Positions 25,000 through 35,871 of a DNA stretch of 64,000 nt are shown in pieces; position 1 is the stretch's first letter, and every line of letters starts with the position of its first letter. The DNA is from Desulfohalovibrio reitneri (GTDB lineage: Bacteria > Desulfobacterota > Desulfovibrionia > Desulfovibrionales > Desulfovibrionaceae). Both the position numbers and the translations under genes were made by a program. The notes below the pieces were generated by a model, which saw only the letters and a program-made list of their open reading frames with translations, did not search any database and was not told where the DNA came from. The stretch covers positions 2,181,501 to 2,245,500 of the forward strand of contig NZ_JOMJ01000003.1 of NCBI RefSeq assembly GCF_000711295.1, in the 5' to 3' direction.

Positions 25000-25706
25000 G
25001 CCGCTCCAAGTATTCCGTGCTCCTCATGCGCGACGACCGCCACGTGCGCCGTTTCCGCATGCATCCCTTCTGGATCAAGTGTTTCGTCTGGTTTCTGGCC
25101 CTGCTCATCCTGGTCGCGGGCGGCGGGCTCTTCGCGGGCTACCATTTCTGGCAAGAGAACCAGGAGCTGACCCGCGCCCGCAAGATGCTGGAGCGTCGGC
25201 TCATCGAGGCCGAGGTGCGCATGGAGCGGCTGGAGAACGTGGAGAAGATCCTCCAGTCCAACGACCCGGACGACCTGCAGGCCCTCTTGGGTTCGGTGGA
25301 GTCGGATCAGGTCCCCGACACCCCGCCCATGGACCTCTCGGAGATCTTTTCCCAGGTGGACTCCCACCAGGCCGGAGTGGAGAACATCCAGGCCAAGTTC
25401 ACCGGCCGCGGCATGCGGGTTCGCTTCGACCTCAACTACATGCAGACGGACAAGAGCCAGAAGTGGCTTTCCGGCGAGGTGGAATTCGCCCTGGTGACGA
25501 ACACCGGCCGGCTGGAGCGGGCGGAGGCGCAGGACCCCTCGGACCTGTCCTTCTCCATCCAGAAGTTCAAGCAGATACGGGCCACGCTGACCCTGCCCGA
25601 AGGCCTGGAGCAAAGCGACGTATTCGGCCTGCGCCTGGTCATCCGCACACCCGAGGGCAAGGCGATCTTCAGTGACACCTATCCGCTGTACCGCGTCCTC
25701 TCCTAG
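24996..25706 (+). CDS. Single-pass membrane protein with periplasmic coiled coil
   Basis: A 236-residue protein of unknown family. A basic N-terminus of about 26 residues, one transmembrane helix at about 27-49, a charged coiled coil at about 52-88 (ELTRARKMLERRLIEAEVRM) and a periplasmic globular domain to the end with alternating beta pattern. It starts with an ATGA overlap and its 3' end overlaps the next gene by 35 bases, so it is tightly bound to the two peptidoglycan peptidase genes. A scaffold that positions the peptidases is an inference from context. Confidence 0.75.
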   Translation: MSRSKYSVLLMRDDRHVRRFRMHPFWIKCFVWFLALLILVAGGGLFAGYHFWQENQELTRARKMLERRLIEAEVRMERLENVEKILQSNDPDDLQALLGSVESDQVPDTPPMDLSEIFSQVDSHQAGVENIQAKFTGRGMRVRFDLNYMQTDKSQKWLSGEVEFALVTNTGRLERAEAQDPSDLSFSIQKFKQIRATLTLPEGLEQSDVFGLRLVIRTPEGKAIFSDTYPLYRVLS

Positions 25707-27435
25707 ACTTCCCGCCGCGGCCCTGCTGCTGGTCCTCATCCTGCTGCTCCCGGCGGCCGCCCCGGGGAGCAGCCACGTCTTCTTCGAGGACACCCAGTAC
25801 CCCCTGGAGGTCCACGTGCTGCGCGGGCGCCAGCCCGGCCCCACGGTCATGGTGCAGGGCGGCATCCAGGGCGACGAGGTGGCCGGGTACCTAGCCGCCC
25901 AGCGCCTCACCGAGGCGGAGGTGGAGCGGGGGCGGCTGATCATCGTCCCCCGGGCCAACGCCCCCTCCATCAGCCGCCGGACGCGGCAGGTCAACGTGGA
26001 CCTCAACCGCCGCTTCGACCGCGACCGCTCCCGCTTCTACGAGGACCGGCTGGCCCGGGTCATCTCCCACTACCTGGGCATGGCCGACGCCTTCATCCAC
26101 CTGCACGAGGGCTCCGGCTTTTACAGCCCCACCTACGTCAACCACCTGCGTAACCCCCGCCGCTGGGGCCAGAGCGTCATCATCGACACGGCCAGCTACC
26201 GGTCCATACCACTGGCCGACTACGCCGAAGGGGTGCTCAAGCGGCTCAACCCGCAGGTGGACCCCGCGGACTACCGCTTCGCCCTGTTCAACACCCGCAC
26301 CTTCGACGACGACTCCCCATACAGCCAGTCCATGAGCAAGTCCCTGACCTGCCACGCCCTCACGGCTCACGGCATCCCGGCCCTGGCCATCGAGGTCTCC
26401 AAGAACATCGACCGGCTCGACTGGAAAGTGCGCGAGCAACTCAAGGCCACCCGGCTCTTTCTGGAAACCTTCGGGGTGCATATCGAACTGCCGGAAGCCC
26501 CGCCCGGCCACTTCGACAAGCACGCCGGGAGCAGGCCGGGCCTTCGGGTCAACGGCCGCCCGCTGGAGCCGGACGAACCGCTGCGCCTTTCCCTGGGCGA
26601 CACGGTGCGGCTGGACGCGATATCTTCCTACGCCGGGGCCCCTCGCGCCGAGCCCGCCCTGTTCGCCCCCGGCGGCGAACTGGACCTCTCCCGCACGCCC
26701 TTCACCGCCCTGCGCCCCCTGGACGGACTGGAAGTGCGGGCCGACGGCCGCAGCGTGGGCAAGGTGAAGGTGGACTGGACCGGCGAGGAGCCGCGCGACG
26801 GGGAGGACGGCCTGCTGGTGCTGCGGCGCAACGGCCGCCAGCGGTTCCTGGCGCCGGGACAGAGCCTGGACGTGATCGAGGGCGACCGGGTGGTGCTGGA
26901 GGGGGTGTGGGGCAGCCCGCGCGAGGAGGTGCTCAACGTCAAGGGCATCGTCACTTCCACCGGAACCAACCACGGCCAGGACGCGGGCAAGGAGATCGTG
27001 CTTGAGAAGCGGGCCTTCATCCAGCGCTACCTGGAACCGGCCGGGGGGGAGCGGGTGCGGGTGCGCATCGCCCGCGAAACCGAAGGCGCGCCCCGGCAGG
27101 AATATTTTCTGGAGATGCGGCCGCGCGAGGTCCAGGCGCTGATGCTGGTGCGCCACGACGGCGAGCACGTGCTGCTGCCCTGGCGGGACGGCTCGACGTT
27201 CCCCCTGGCGCCGGGCACCTACCGCCTGGCCGGGGCCTGGTCCAATGGCGAGAGCATCCGGCTGACCCCCATGCTGGACGGCCTGCCCCTGGACTGGGGC
27301 TCCACCCTGCGGGTGGGCTTCGACGAGGTGCGGCGCTTCGAGTTGCGGCAGGCCTCCACCTTCCGCCCCATGGGCTCCATGCGCCTTTCCGCCGCCGCCC
27401 TGGCCATGCTGGGCGAAGCCACCCGGACACACTGA
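25672..27435 (+). CDS. M14-type D,L-carboxypeptidase (Csd4/Pgp1-like)
   Basis: A 587-residue exported protein with a signal peptide (hydrophobic 14-30). The catalytic domain covers about 40-270: the zinc motif GGIQGDE puts Gln66 and Glu69 where most M14 carboxypeptidases have His and Glu, with the third ligand in FIHLHEG (His143 or His145) and the substrate arginine in VDLNRRF. A Gln ligand is the hallmark of Helicobacter Csd4 and Campylobacter Pgp1, which turn tripeptide stems into dipeptides and are required for helical shape. Roughly 300 further residues form beta-rich domains. GTG 25672 is used; no better start precedes the signal peptide. Confidence 0.82.
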   Translation: MTPIRCTASSPRLPAAALLLVLILLLPAAAPGSSHVFFEDTQYPLEVHVLRGRQPGPTVMVQGGIQGDEVAGYLAAQRLTEAEVERGRLIIVPRANAPSISRRTRQVNVDLNRRFDRDRSRFYEDRLARVISHYLGMADAFIHLHEGSGFYSPTYVNHLRNPRRWGQSVIIDTASYRSIPLADYAEGVLKRLNPQVDPADYRFALFNTRTFDDDSPYSQSMSKSLTCHALTAHGIPALAIEVSKNIDRLDWKVREQLKATRLFLETFGVHIELPEAPPGHFDKHAGSRPGLRVNGRPLEPDEPLRLSLGDTVRLDAISSYAGAPRAEPALFAPGGELDLSRTPFTALRPLDGLEVRADGRSVGKVKVDWTGEEPRDGEDGLLVLRRNGRQRFLAPGQSLDVIEGDRVVLEGVWGSPREEVLNVKGIVTSTGTNHGQDAGKEIVLEKRAFIQRYLEPAGGERVRVRIARETEGAPRQEYFLEMRPREVQALMLVRHDGEHVLLPWRDGSTFPLAPGTYRLAGAWSNGESIRLTPMLDGLPLDWGSTLRVGFDEVRRFELRQASTFRPMGSMRLSAAALAMLGEATRTH

Positions 27436-27455
27436 CCGGCCATTCCGGAAGAACC

Positions 27456-28271
27456 ATGCCGTTCGCCAACCTGCCCCTGCGCTACGTCCATGAGCGGCCC
27501 CGCTATCTGAAACTCTTCCTGAGCCAGTCCATCCGGCCCGAACTGGGGCTGGACGCCTGGGCCATCGACCAGCCGGGCGAGGCGTGGCACCGCCACGTGA
27601 CTTCCGCCTTTGCCAGCGCCGGTCTGCCCCGCGCCATCCATCTGCCCTTCGACGACCTCCACCCGGCCAGCGAGGACCCGGTGGCCCTGCGCGCCGCCCG
27701 CATCCGTCTGGGCAGCGCGGTGGAGATCGCCCGCATCCACGACCCGGTGCACCTGATCGGCCATCCTACCCTGGGGCACCTGCCCTTCGAGGGGTCGGCG
27801 CGGCGGCAGCACGAGGCCGGGGTGGAGAGCTGGCTGGAGGTGCTGGCCGCCTGGGGCGGGGACCATCCTCCGCTGTACCTGGAGAACACTTTCGACAGCG
27901 ACCCCGTGCGGCTGCGCGATTTGGTGGCGGAGGTGGCCGAGCGCGCCCCCGGCACGGTGGGCATCTGCTTCGACGTTGGGCACTGGCACACCTTCTCCCA
28001 CGGGGCGGCCAAGAAGGATCTGGGCTTCTGGCTGGAGACTCTGGGGGCGTACATCGGCCACGTCCACCTGCACGACAACTTCGGCCGCGACGACGACCAC
28101 CTGGGCATCGGCGCCGGGGCCGTGCCCTGGGACGAGCTGCTGGAGCGCATGGCGGCCATTGGCACACGGCCCACCGTGACATTGGAGCCGCACTCGGAGG
28201 AGGACTACGCCGTCTCCGCGCGGTATCTGGCGGAGCACGCGGAGCGGCTGGGGAAGGTGTTCAGCCTGTAG
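27456..28271 (+). CDS. Sugar phosphate isomerase/epimerase-like TIM barrel protein
   Basis: A 271-residue protein of the xylose isomerase-like (AP endonuclease 2) superfamily. Metal-binding acidic and histidine residues appear in order: PLYLENTF, GICFDVGHWH, HVHLHDNFG and VTLEPH. The order fits a divalent-metal TIM barrel acting on a sugar or on abasic DNA. No specific substrate can be named. It begins 20 bases after the Csd4-like gene and probably ends that operon. Its 3' end overlaps the convergent pseudouridine synthase by 11 bases. Confidence 0.8.
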   Translation: MPFANLPLRYVHERPRYLKLFLSQSIRPELGLDAWAIDQPGEAWHRHVTSAFASAGLPRAIHLPFDDLHPASEDPVALRAARIRLGSAVEIARIHDPVHLIGHPTLGHLPFEGSARRQHEAGVESWLEVLAAWGGDHPPLYLENTFDSDPVRLRDLVAEVAERAPGTVGICFDVGHWHTFSHGAAKKDLGFWLETLGAYIGHVHLHDNFGRDDDHLGIGAGAVPWDELLERMAAIGTRPTVTLEPHSEEDYAVSARYLAEHAERLGKVFSL

Positions 28272-29127
28272 GCCAGGCGTGGGGCGGGGCCCAGTCCGGG
28301 TCCAGCCACAGGCAGTAGCACGGCAGTTCCAGCCGCCAGGCGTGCAGCATGAGCGGGGTGGCGTGGGGCGGCGCGCCGTACTTGCGGTCGCCGAGCAGCG
28401 GGTGCCCGCGCGAGGCCAGCTGCACCCGGATCTGGTGGGTGCGTCCGGTGAGCAACTCCACCTCCACCAGGGTGGCGTCCTCCCGCACCAAGAGGGGACG
28501 CACCACGGCCCGCGCCTCGCGGCCGGACTCGGTGACGCGCATCTTCTCCATCTCCCCGGTCTCCGCACCCTTTTCCAGCTTGTCCACCACCTCGGTCTCG
28601 CCGGAATGGGGCCACTTTCCGGCCACCCAGGCCAGGTAGCGCTTGCCCACCCCGCGTTCCTCGAACAGCCGGTGCAGCCAGCGCTGGGAGGCGTGGCTGC
28701 GCCCGGCCAGCAGCAGGCCGGTGGTGTCCTTGTCCAGGCGGTGGGCCGGGGCGGGGGGGTAGTCGGCCCCGGGGAACATGGCCCGCATGCGGTCGGCCAC
28801 GGAGTCGTTCCAGCCCGCGCCGCGCTGGGTGGGCAGGCCGCGCGGCTTGGCCACGGCCAGCACGTCCTCGTTTTGGAAGACGATCTCCAGGGGAGGGCGG
28901 GGCTTCTCCTCGCGCGTGGCCGGGGTGTGCGGGGGGATGCGCACCTTCTCGCCCTCGCGCAGCTTGCGGAAGGGCTTGGCCCGGCCGCCGTCCACCCGCA
29001 CCTGGCCGGTGCGAACCCACTTCATCACCGCGCCGCGCGGCACGCCCTCGCCCACGCGGCGCTGCAGGAAATCCACCAGCTTGCAGCCGGCTTCGGCGCG
29101 GGAGACGGTGACGGTGCGCGCGCTCAC
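28261..29127 (-). CDS. RluC/RluD-family rRNA pseudouridine synthase
   Basis: A 288-residue RNA-modifying enzyme. An S4 RNA-binding domain lies at about 12-70 and the catalytic domain follows, with HRLDKDTTGLLL holding the catalytic Asp and LTGRTHQIRVQLA the second signature. It is predicted to isomerise uridines of 23S rRNA; whether it is RluC, RluD or another paralogue cannot be told. GTG at 29127 overlaps the stop of the TRAP large permease gene (GTGA), so it is the last cistron of that unit. Confidence 0.9.
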   Translation of the reverse strand: MSARTVTVSRAEAGCKLVDFLQRRVGEGVPRGAVMKWVRTGQVRVDGGRAKPFRKLREGEKVRIPPHTPATREEKPRPPLEIVFQNEDVLAVAKPRGLPTQRGAGWNDSVADRMRAMFPGADYPPAPAHRLDKDTTGLLLAGRSHASQRWLHRLFEERGVGKRYLAWVAGKWPHSGETEVVDKLEKGAETGEMEKMRVTESGREARAVVRPLLVREDATLVEVELLTGRTHQIRVQLASRGHPLLGDRKYGAPPHATPLMLHAWRLELPCYCLWLDPDWAPPHAWPTG

Positions 29128-30425
29128 ATCAGCCCCGGCAGGAAGGTCACCAGGCCGGGGAAGAGGAGGAGCAGGATGACGGCCACGGCGAAGGGGATGA
29201 GAAAGTGGGAGACTCCCTTGAACACATCGCCCATGGTGGTGGGCGCGGCCATGGAGGCCACGATGAAGGCTGTCAGCCCCACCGGCGGGGTGATGGCCCC
29301 GATGGTGGTGACCACGGTGATGAAGACCCCGAACCAGATGGGGTCGTACCCCAGGGCCTGGGCCACGGGGAAGAAGATGGGCAGGGTGATGAGCAGAAGC
29401 GCCAGGGCGTCCATGATGGCCCCGCCCAGCAGGTAGATGACGCAGACGAGCAGCATGATCGTCCAGCCGGGGATGGCCAACTCTGTCACCGCACCGGCGA
29501 TCTCGAAGGGCAGGCGGGTGACGGCCAGGAAGCGGCCGAAGACCACCGCGCCCATGATGATGACCAGGATCATGGCCGAGACGCGCAGGGTATCCATGAG
29601 GGCGGCCTTGAACCCGCCCCAGGAGAGCTTGCCCTGTACGGCGTTGATGAGGATGGCCAGCCCGGCCCCGGCCGCACCCGCTTCGCTGGGTGTAAAGACG
29701 CCGCCGAACAGCCCGCCCATGACCAGGGCGAAGAGCACCAGCATCTCGATGGAGCCGGGCAGGGCGGCGACTTTCTCGCGCAGGCTGGTGCGCGGCCCGG
29801 CCGGTCCCCAGGAGGGATGGATGCGGCAGAGCACGTTGACCGTGACGAGGAACAACGCCGTGAGCAGGAGCCCGGGGATGACACCGCCCAGAAAGAGGGA
29901 GGCGATGGAGGAGCCGGTCTGCAACCCGATGATGATGAGCACCACCGAAGGCGGGATGACCACGCCCAGGGTGGAGGCCGCGGCCACCGAGCCGGTGGAG
30001 AGGATGGGCGAGTAGCCGTACTTGCGCATTTCCGGCAGGGCCACGGTGGACATGGTGGCGGCAGTGGCCGAGTTGGAGCCGGAGATGGCCGAGAACCCGG
30101 CGCAGGCCAGCACCGTGGCCATGGCCACGCCGCCGCGCACCTGGCCCATCCAGGCGTAGGCCGTGCGGTAGAGCCGTTTGTTGACCCCGCTCTGGAAACA
30201 GACCTGCCCCATGAGGATGAACAGGGGGATGACCGTCAGCCCGTAGGAGGAAAAGACGGACCATATCTCGTTGCCCAGCATGCCGAAGGCGGCCCGGGTG
30301 GAGAGCACGTGGCAAAGGCCCAGGAAGCCAACCAGCCCCATGGCGAAGCCCACAGGCATGCGCACGATGAAAAGTACGAAGAGCAGGGCGGCCACGCCCA
30401 GCAGTCCGACCATGGCCAGGCTCAT
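29124..30425 (-). CDS. dctM: TRAP transporter large permease
   Basis: The 433-residue, twelve-helix subunit that performs Na+-driven uptake in a tripartite (TRAP) transporter. Typical segments include GFSAISGSNSATAATMSTVALPEM, read here as GFSAISGSNSATAATM followed by ALPEMRKYGY, and PPSVVLIIIG. It pairs with the small permease (ATGA overlap) and the binding protein upstream. The substrate is probably a carboxylate or similar anion, from the family; the sequence does not specify which. Confidence 0.94.
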   Translation of the reverse strand: MSLAMVGLLGVAALLFVLFIVRMPVGFAMGLVGFLGLCHVLSTRAAFGMLGNEIWSVFSSYGLTVIPLFILMGQVCFQSGVNKRLYRTAYAWMGQVRGGVAMATVLACAGFSAISGSNSATAATMSTVALPEMRKYGYSPILSTGSVAAASTLGVVIPPSVVLIIIGLQTGSSIASLFLGGVIPGLLLTALFLVTVNVLCRIHPSWGPAGPRTSLREKVAALPGSIEMLVLFALVMGGLFGGVFTPSEAGAAGAGLAILINAVQGKLSWGGFKAALMDTLRVSAMILVIIMGAVVFGRFLAVTRLPFEIAGAVTELAIPGWTIMLLVCVIYLLGGAIMDALALLLITLPIFFPVAQALGYDPIWFGVFITVVTTIGAITPPVGLTAFIVASMAAPTTMGDVFKGVSHFLIPFAVAVILLLLFPGLVTFLPGLM

Positions 30426-30922
30426 GCGGGCAGCTTCTCCTCGTCGCGTCCGGCCAGGGCCATGAGGAAATCGACGATGAGCACCAGCCCCATGACCAGG
30501 CAGCCCACGCCCGCAGCGTAGACGAAGGGGTGGTAGGGCATGCGCAGGGTCTCGGACAATTCGCCGGACATCACCAGAAAGTCCGCCAGCTTAAAGACCT
30601 CCCAGCCGCCGATGAGGAAGAAGAGGGCACCGCCCAGGTGTCCCAGGGCGTCCAGCACGCGCTTGAGCGCGGGCGGCAGCTTGCCCGAGAGCAGGGAGAC
30701 GGCGATGTGCCCCTTGTGTAGTTGGGAGTAGCCCAGGGAGAGGGCGGCGGTCAGCCCGCCGAGGAAGCCCATCAGCTCGAAGGCGCCGTCGATGGGGTGC
30801 CCGAAGAAGCGCAGGGCCATGTTGGCGCAGGCCAGGGCCACCATGCCCGCCAGGGAGGCGGCGGCCACGGCTGCCAATGCGCGCGAGAGCAGGGCGCGGA
30901 AGCGATTCAGGGCGTCAAGCAT
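30422..30922 (-). CDS. dctQ: TRAP transporter small permease
   Basis: A 166-residue membrane protein with four hydrophobic segments, the size and layout of DctQ. It supports the large subunit. ATG 30922 has only a weak ribosome site, so translation may rely on the upstream message. It lies between the binding-protein gene, from which it is separated by a stem-loop, and dctM. Confidence 0.9.
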   Translation of the reverse strand: MLDALNRFRALLSRALAAVAAASLAGMVALACANMALRFFGHPIDGAFELMGFLGGLTAALSLGYSQLHKGHIAVSLLSGKLPPALKRVLDALGHLGGALFFLIGGWEVFKLADFLVMSGELSETLRMPYHPFVYAAGVGCLVMGLVLIVDFLMALAGRDEEKLPA

Positions 30923-30957
30923 GGCCGGGGTCTAACGGAGGGACGGCGGCAAGGCAA

Positions 30958-30982
30958 GGGGGGAGGCGCGCGGCCTCCCCCC
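30958..30982 (-). terminator. Stem-loop between dctP and dctQ
   Basis: A 10-bp G/C stem (30958-30967 with 30973-30982) with a 5-base loop and no real U-tract on the minus strand. It is likely an attenuator or message-stabilising hairpin that raises binding protein over permease. Confidence 0.55.
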
Positions 30983-30991
30983 GCCCGGCGG

Positions 30992-32011
30992 CTATTCGCC
31001 GTATTGCTTCTCGTGTTCGGCCTTGAAGGCCTTGAGGTCGTCCATGATTTTGTCAGCGGGCAGGCCGGCCTCGCGGGCCTCGACCTTCCACTCGTCAACC
31101 AGGGGGCGGATGCGCTCGTGCGCCTCGGCGTAGTCCGCCTCGGGCAGTTCGATGACCTCGATGCCGTACTTCTCGCGCGACCAGTCCAGGGCGTTGGCCA
31201 CGTGGCGGTCCATGTACTTGCCGGTCCACAGGGCCTGCTCGCGGCGCATGTCGTCCATGACCTGTTTTACGTCCTCGGGCAGGGAGGCCCAGGCGCGCTT
31301 GTTCATGATCACGGCGAAGGGGTAGACAGGGAAGTTGAGGATGGTCTCGTAGCGGGTGGTCTCGGCGAAGTTCATGTCCTTGAGGACGTCAAAAGAGGTC
31401 AGCAGGGATGTGACCACTCCCTTCTGCACGGCCTCCGGCACCTCGGGCATGGGCATGGCCACGGGCGATGCGTCCAGGGCGGTCATGGTCTGGGCCAGGG
31501 TGCCGGAGGCGCGAACGCGCAGCCCCTTGAACCCGTCCAGGGTCCGCACCGGCTCCTTGGACATGAGGTGGGAGGGGGCGGAGGTGAACATGGTCAGCAC
31601 CTTCACGCCGTCGAATTCCTCGGGCTGGTACTTGACGAAGAGGTCCCACAGGGTCATGGAGGCCACGGTGGCCGAGGTGAAGCCCACCGGCTGGTTGCAG
31701 GCGAAGGAAAAGGGAAAGACGCCTGGCTGGTAGGAGGTGGAGATGCAGCCGATGTCGGCCTGCCCCATCTGCACGCCCCGGAACATATTCTTGGCGCCCA
31801 GCAGGGTGGAGCCGGGGTAGGTCTCCACCTTGACCTTGCCGTCGGTGCGCTTCTCGACCTCGTCGGCCCAGCGCTCCATCTGCACGCAGGGGAAGGTGGA
31901 TGCGGGCGGGAAATTGGCGTAGCTGAGGGTGATGTCGGCGGCCTGGGAGACGGTGGCCAGGGCAAGCACCAGGCACAGGGCCAGGCTCAAGCGGAAACGG
32001 GAAATGCGCAT
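30992..32011 (-). CDS. dctP: TRAP transporter solute-binding protein
   Basis: A 339-residue periplasmic protein with signal peptide ending SQA near residue 24. The mature chain starts DITLSYANFPPAS and has the DctP features YPGSTLLGAKNMFRGVQMGQ and GLRVRASGTLAQ, whose Arg normally contacts the ligand carboxylate. It delivers solute to DctQM. ATG 32011 is set by GGAGGAA eleven bases upstream; the longer frame to 32086 adds a Pro/Arg stretch with no support. Ligand unknown. Confidence 0.93.
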   Translation of the reverse strand: MRISRFRLSLALCLVLALATVSQAADITLSYANFPPASTFPCVQMERWADEVEKRTDGKVKVETYPGSTLLGAKNMFRGVQMGQADIGCISTSYQPGVFPFSFACNQPVGFTSATVASMTLWDLFVKYQPEEFDGVKVLTMFTSAPSHLMSKEPVRTLDGFKGLRVRASGTLAQTMTALDASPVAMPMPEVPEAVQKGVVTSLLTSFDVLKDMNFAETTRYETILNFPVYPFAVIMNKRAWASLPEDVKQVMDDMRREQALWTGKYMDRHVANALDWSREKYGIEVIELPEADYAEAHERIRPLVDEWKVEAREAGLPADKIMDDLKAFKAEHEKQYGE

Positions 32012-32167
32012 GGGACGGTTCCTCCGGAAAATCTGCGGCCTTTTGGGCCGCGTCGAGCGATGGTGCGGAATGGTAGAGCCATACACGCTTCAGCCCTGGT
32101 TGGCAAAGGGCCCCGGTCGTTCGGCGGGCCGCGCGGAGAGGTCTGTTCAGGCTTCGGGAGAGGGGCG

Positions 32168-33406
32168 ATGAGCGGCCGCTCCTTCCGCCTGGAGTGCCCG
32201 GAGAACCAGGCCCCGGCCGTGCTGGACCTGCTGGCGGCCGAGGGGTTCGTCTCCCGGCCCGATCCGGTTCACCCCCTGGCGCGGGTGCTCACGGAGGAAC
32301 CCGCGCCCCTGGGCGAGTCCACGGCCGCGCGCGCCGGGCTGGTCTACATCCAGGACCGTTCCTCCATGCTGCCGCCGCTGCTGCTGGACCCGCCGCCGGG
32401 GGCGGCCGTGGCCGACCTGTGCGCCGCGCCCGGCTCCAAGACCTCGCTTTTGGCGCGGCTTGTCGGCTGGGAGGGCTTCGTCCTGGGCAACGAGCCCAAC
32501 CCGCAGCGGCTGGGCACCCTGCGGGCCAACCTGCGGCGGCTGAACCTGGCCAACACCGCCACCTGCTCCTGGCCGGGCGAGCGCATTCCGCTGATTGAAG
32601 GCGGCTGGGGCCACCTGCTGCTGGACCCGCCCTGCTCCGGCTGGGGAACCGAGGACCGCCACCCCGGCATCCGCGAGAAATGGAGCGGCGAGCGTACATC
32701 CGGCCTGCTGTCCCTGCAGCGCGCCCTGCTGGACCACGCCGCCACCCTGCTGGCCCCGGGGGGAAGGCTGCTCTACTCCACCTGCACCACCAACCCGGAG
32801 GAGAACGGCGAGCAGACCGCCCGCGCGGCCGGGGAGCACGAGCTGGAAATCCTGCCGCTGCGGCTGCCCGAAGGCTTCCGGGCGGAGGCCGACGCGGCGG
32901 GCGGGCTGACCGTGGACGCCACGGGCTCCGGGGCGCAGGGCTTCTACCTTTGCCTGCTGGCCAAGCGGGGCGAGTCGCCGTACGTTTCCACCCCGCCCTC
33001 GGACGATATTCCCGGCGAGCCGGTGGACCCGGCGGAGCTGGCCGAGGGCCTGCACCCCGCCCCGGCCTGGGAGAACCTGCCGCCCGGGGAGGTGCGTCTT
33101 TTCAAGGGGCGCGTCCTTTTTCTGCACAGAAAGGCCCTCGCCCTGCCGCGCGCCCTGCGTTGGCAGGGCTTTCCCCTGGGCAGACTGGACAAGCGCGGCC
33201 GCTTCCGCCCCGAGCCCAAGACCGCCCTGCTGCTGCCGCCATACGCTCCGGAACACGGACTGAACATCGACGACTCCGAAGCCCTGCGCGGACTGCTGCA
33301 AGGGCAGAGCTTGCGGGCCCCGGGCGAGGGCAGGGGGGTATGGTGGCGGAAAATCCCGCTTGGCTGGTTGAGCCGCAAGGGAAAACGGGTATTATGGGCC
33401 AGATGA
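32168..33406 (+). CDS. RsmB/RsmF-family (NOL1/NOP2/Sun) rRNA cytosine-5 methyltransferase
   Basis: A 412-residue SAM-dependent enzyme. It has the SAM-binding VADLCAAPGSKTSLLA (about 82-97), catalytic motif IV DPPCSGWG and nucleophile motif VI STCTTNPEENGE. A C-terminal domain of about 130 residues (PPGEVRLFKGRVLFLH onwards) resembles the PUA-like tail of RsmF. Target is probably a cytosine in 16S rRNA. ATG 32168 overlaps no upstream gene, and its stop overlaps rpiA as ATGA. Confidence 0.9.
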   Translation: MSGRSFRLECPENQAPAVLDLLAAEGFVSRPDPVHPLARVLTEEPAPLGESTAARAGLVYIQDRSSMLPPLLLDPPPGAAVADLCAAPGSKTSLLARLVGWEGFVLGNEPNPQRLGTLRANLRRLNLANTATCSWPGERIPLIEGGWGHLLLDPPCSGWGTEDRHPGIREKWSGERTSGLLSLQRALLDHAATLLAPGGRLLYSTCTTNPEENGEQTARAAGEHELEILPLRLPEGFRAEADAAGGLTVDATGSGAQGFYLCLLAKRGESPYVSTPPSDDIPGEPVDPAELAEGLHPAPAWENLPPGEVRLFKGRVLFLHRKALALPRALRWQGFPLGRLDKRGRFRPEPKTALLLPPYAPEHGLNIDDSEALRGLLQGQSLRAPGEGRGVWWRKIPLGWLSRKGKRVLWAR

Positions 33407-34125
33407 GTGAAGAACCCGCCTGCGGCGGCGCGGACGCCGTGGAACGACACAAGCGACTGGCCGCGGAGGAAGCCGCGACCCTGGTGCGGCCCGGCATGCG
33501 GGTCGGCCTGGGGCACGGCTCCACCGCCTGTCACGCCGTAGAGGTGCTGGCCGGGCGATACGAGCGCGGGGAGTTGCCCGGCCTGACCTGCGCCGTGGCC
33601 TCGGCCGAGACCGCGTCCCAGGCCAGGGGCCTGGGGTTGCCCGTGCGCTCCCTGGCCCAGATGGGGGGGCTGGACCTGACCATCGACGGCGCGGACGAGG
33701 TGGACCCGGCCCTGAACCTGGTCAAGGGCGGCGGCGGCGCGTTGCTGCGCGAGAAGGTCCTGGCCCAGATGTCCGAGAGGCTGGTCATCGTCTGCCACCG
33801 GCAGAAGCTGGTGGAGAGGCTGGGCTCCTCCTTCGACCTCCCCGTGGAGGTCCTGCCCTTCGCCCTGGCCCCGGTGCGGGGGCACATCCGCCGCGATCTT
33901 GGCCTGGAGTCCAGGCTGCGCCGCGACGAGCGGGGCATCCCCGCGCTCACCGAGCAGGGCAACATGCTTTTGGACCTGGCCTGCGGGCCCATCGACGATC
34001 CCCGCGCCCTGCACCGCGCCCTCAAAGAGATGGCCGGGCTGGTGGAGCACGGCCTCTTCCTGGGGCTGGCCACCGACGTCCTGGCCGCGGGCGAGGACGG
34101 CGTGGAGCACATGCAGCCAAGCTGA
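33403..34125 (+). CDS. rpiA: Ribose-5-phosphate isomerase A
   Basis: A 240-residue enzyme interconverting ribose 5-phosphate and ribulose 5-phosphate. Signatures are [43 protein letters not shown] (catalytic Asp and Lys regions, here named as DGADEVD and [11 protein letters not shown]) and EQGNMLLDL. The ATG at 33403 overlaps the upstream stop; an ATG nine bases earlier is possible. With pgi downstream it forms a sugar-phosphate unit. Confidence 0.94.
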   Translation: MSEEPACGGADAVERHKRLAAEEAATLVRPGMRVGLGHGSTACHAVEVLAGRYERGELPGLTCAVASAETASQARGLGLPVRSLAQMGGLDLTIDGADEVDPALNLVKGGGGALLREKVLAQMSERLVIVCHRQKLVERLGSSFDLPVEVLPFALAPVRGHIRRDLGLESRLRRDERGIPALTEQGNMLLDLACGPIDDPRALHRALKEMAGLVEHGLFLGLATDVLAAGEDGVEHMQPS

Positions 34126-34138
34126 ACAAGGAGCCGCC

Positions 34139-35779
<1,641 letters not shown>

Positions 35780-35871
35780 TATCCGCCCGGACGAACGCCA
35801 TGCCGCCCATGGGCAGGGCACGGCTTTCGTTCGCCCGCGTTTCCGGGTAGGTTGGCCCGCAAGGAGGAGTC

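Noticed and set aside
28261-30315. A 684-residue reading of the pseudouridine synthase frame extended upstream through dctM
   Set aside because: The part above 29127 lies over dctM in the wrong frame. The GTG at 29127, overlapping the dctM stop, is the natural start.
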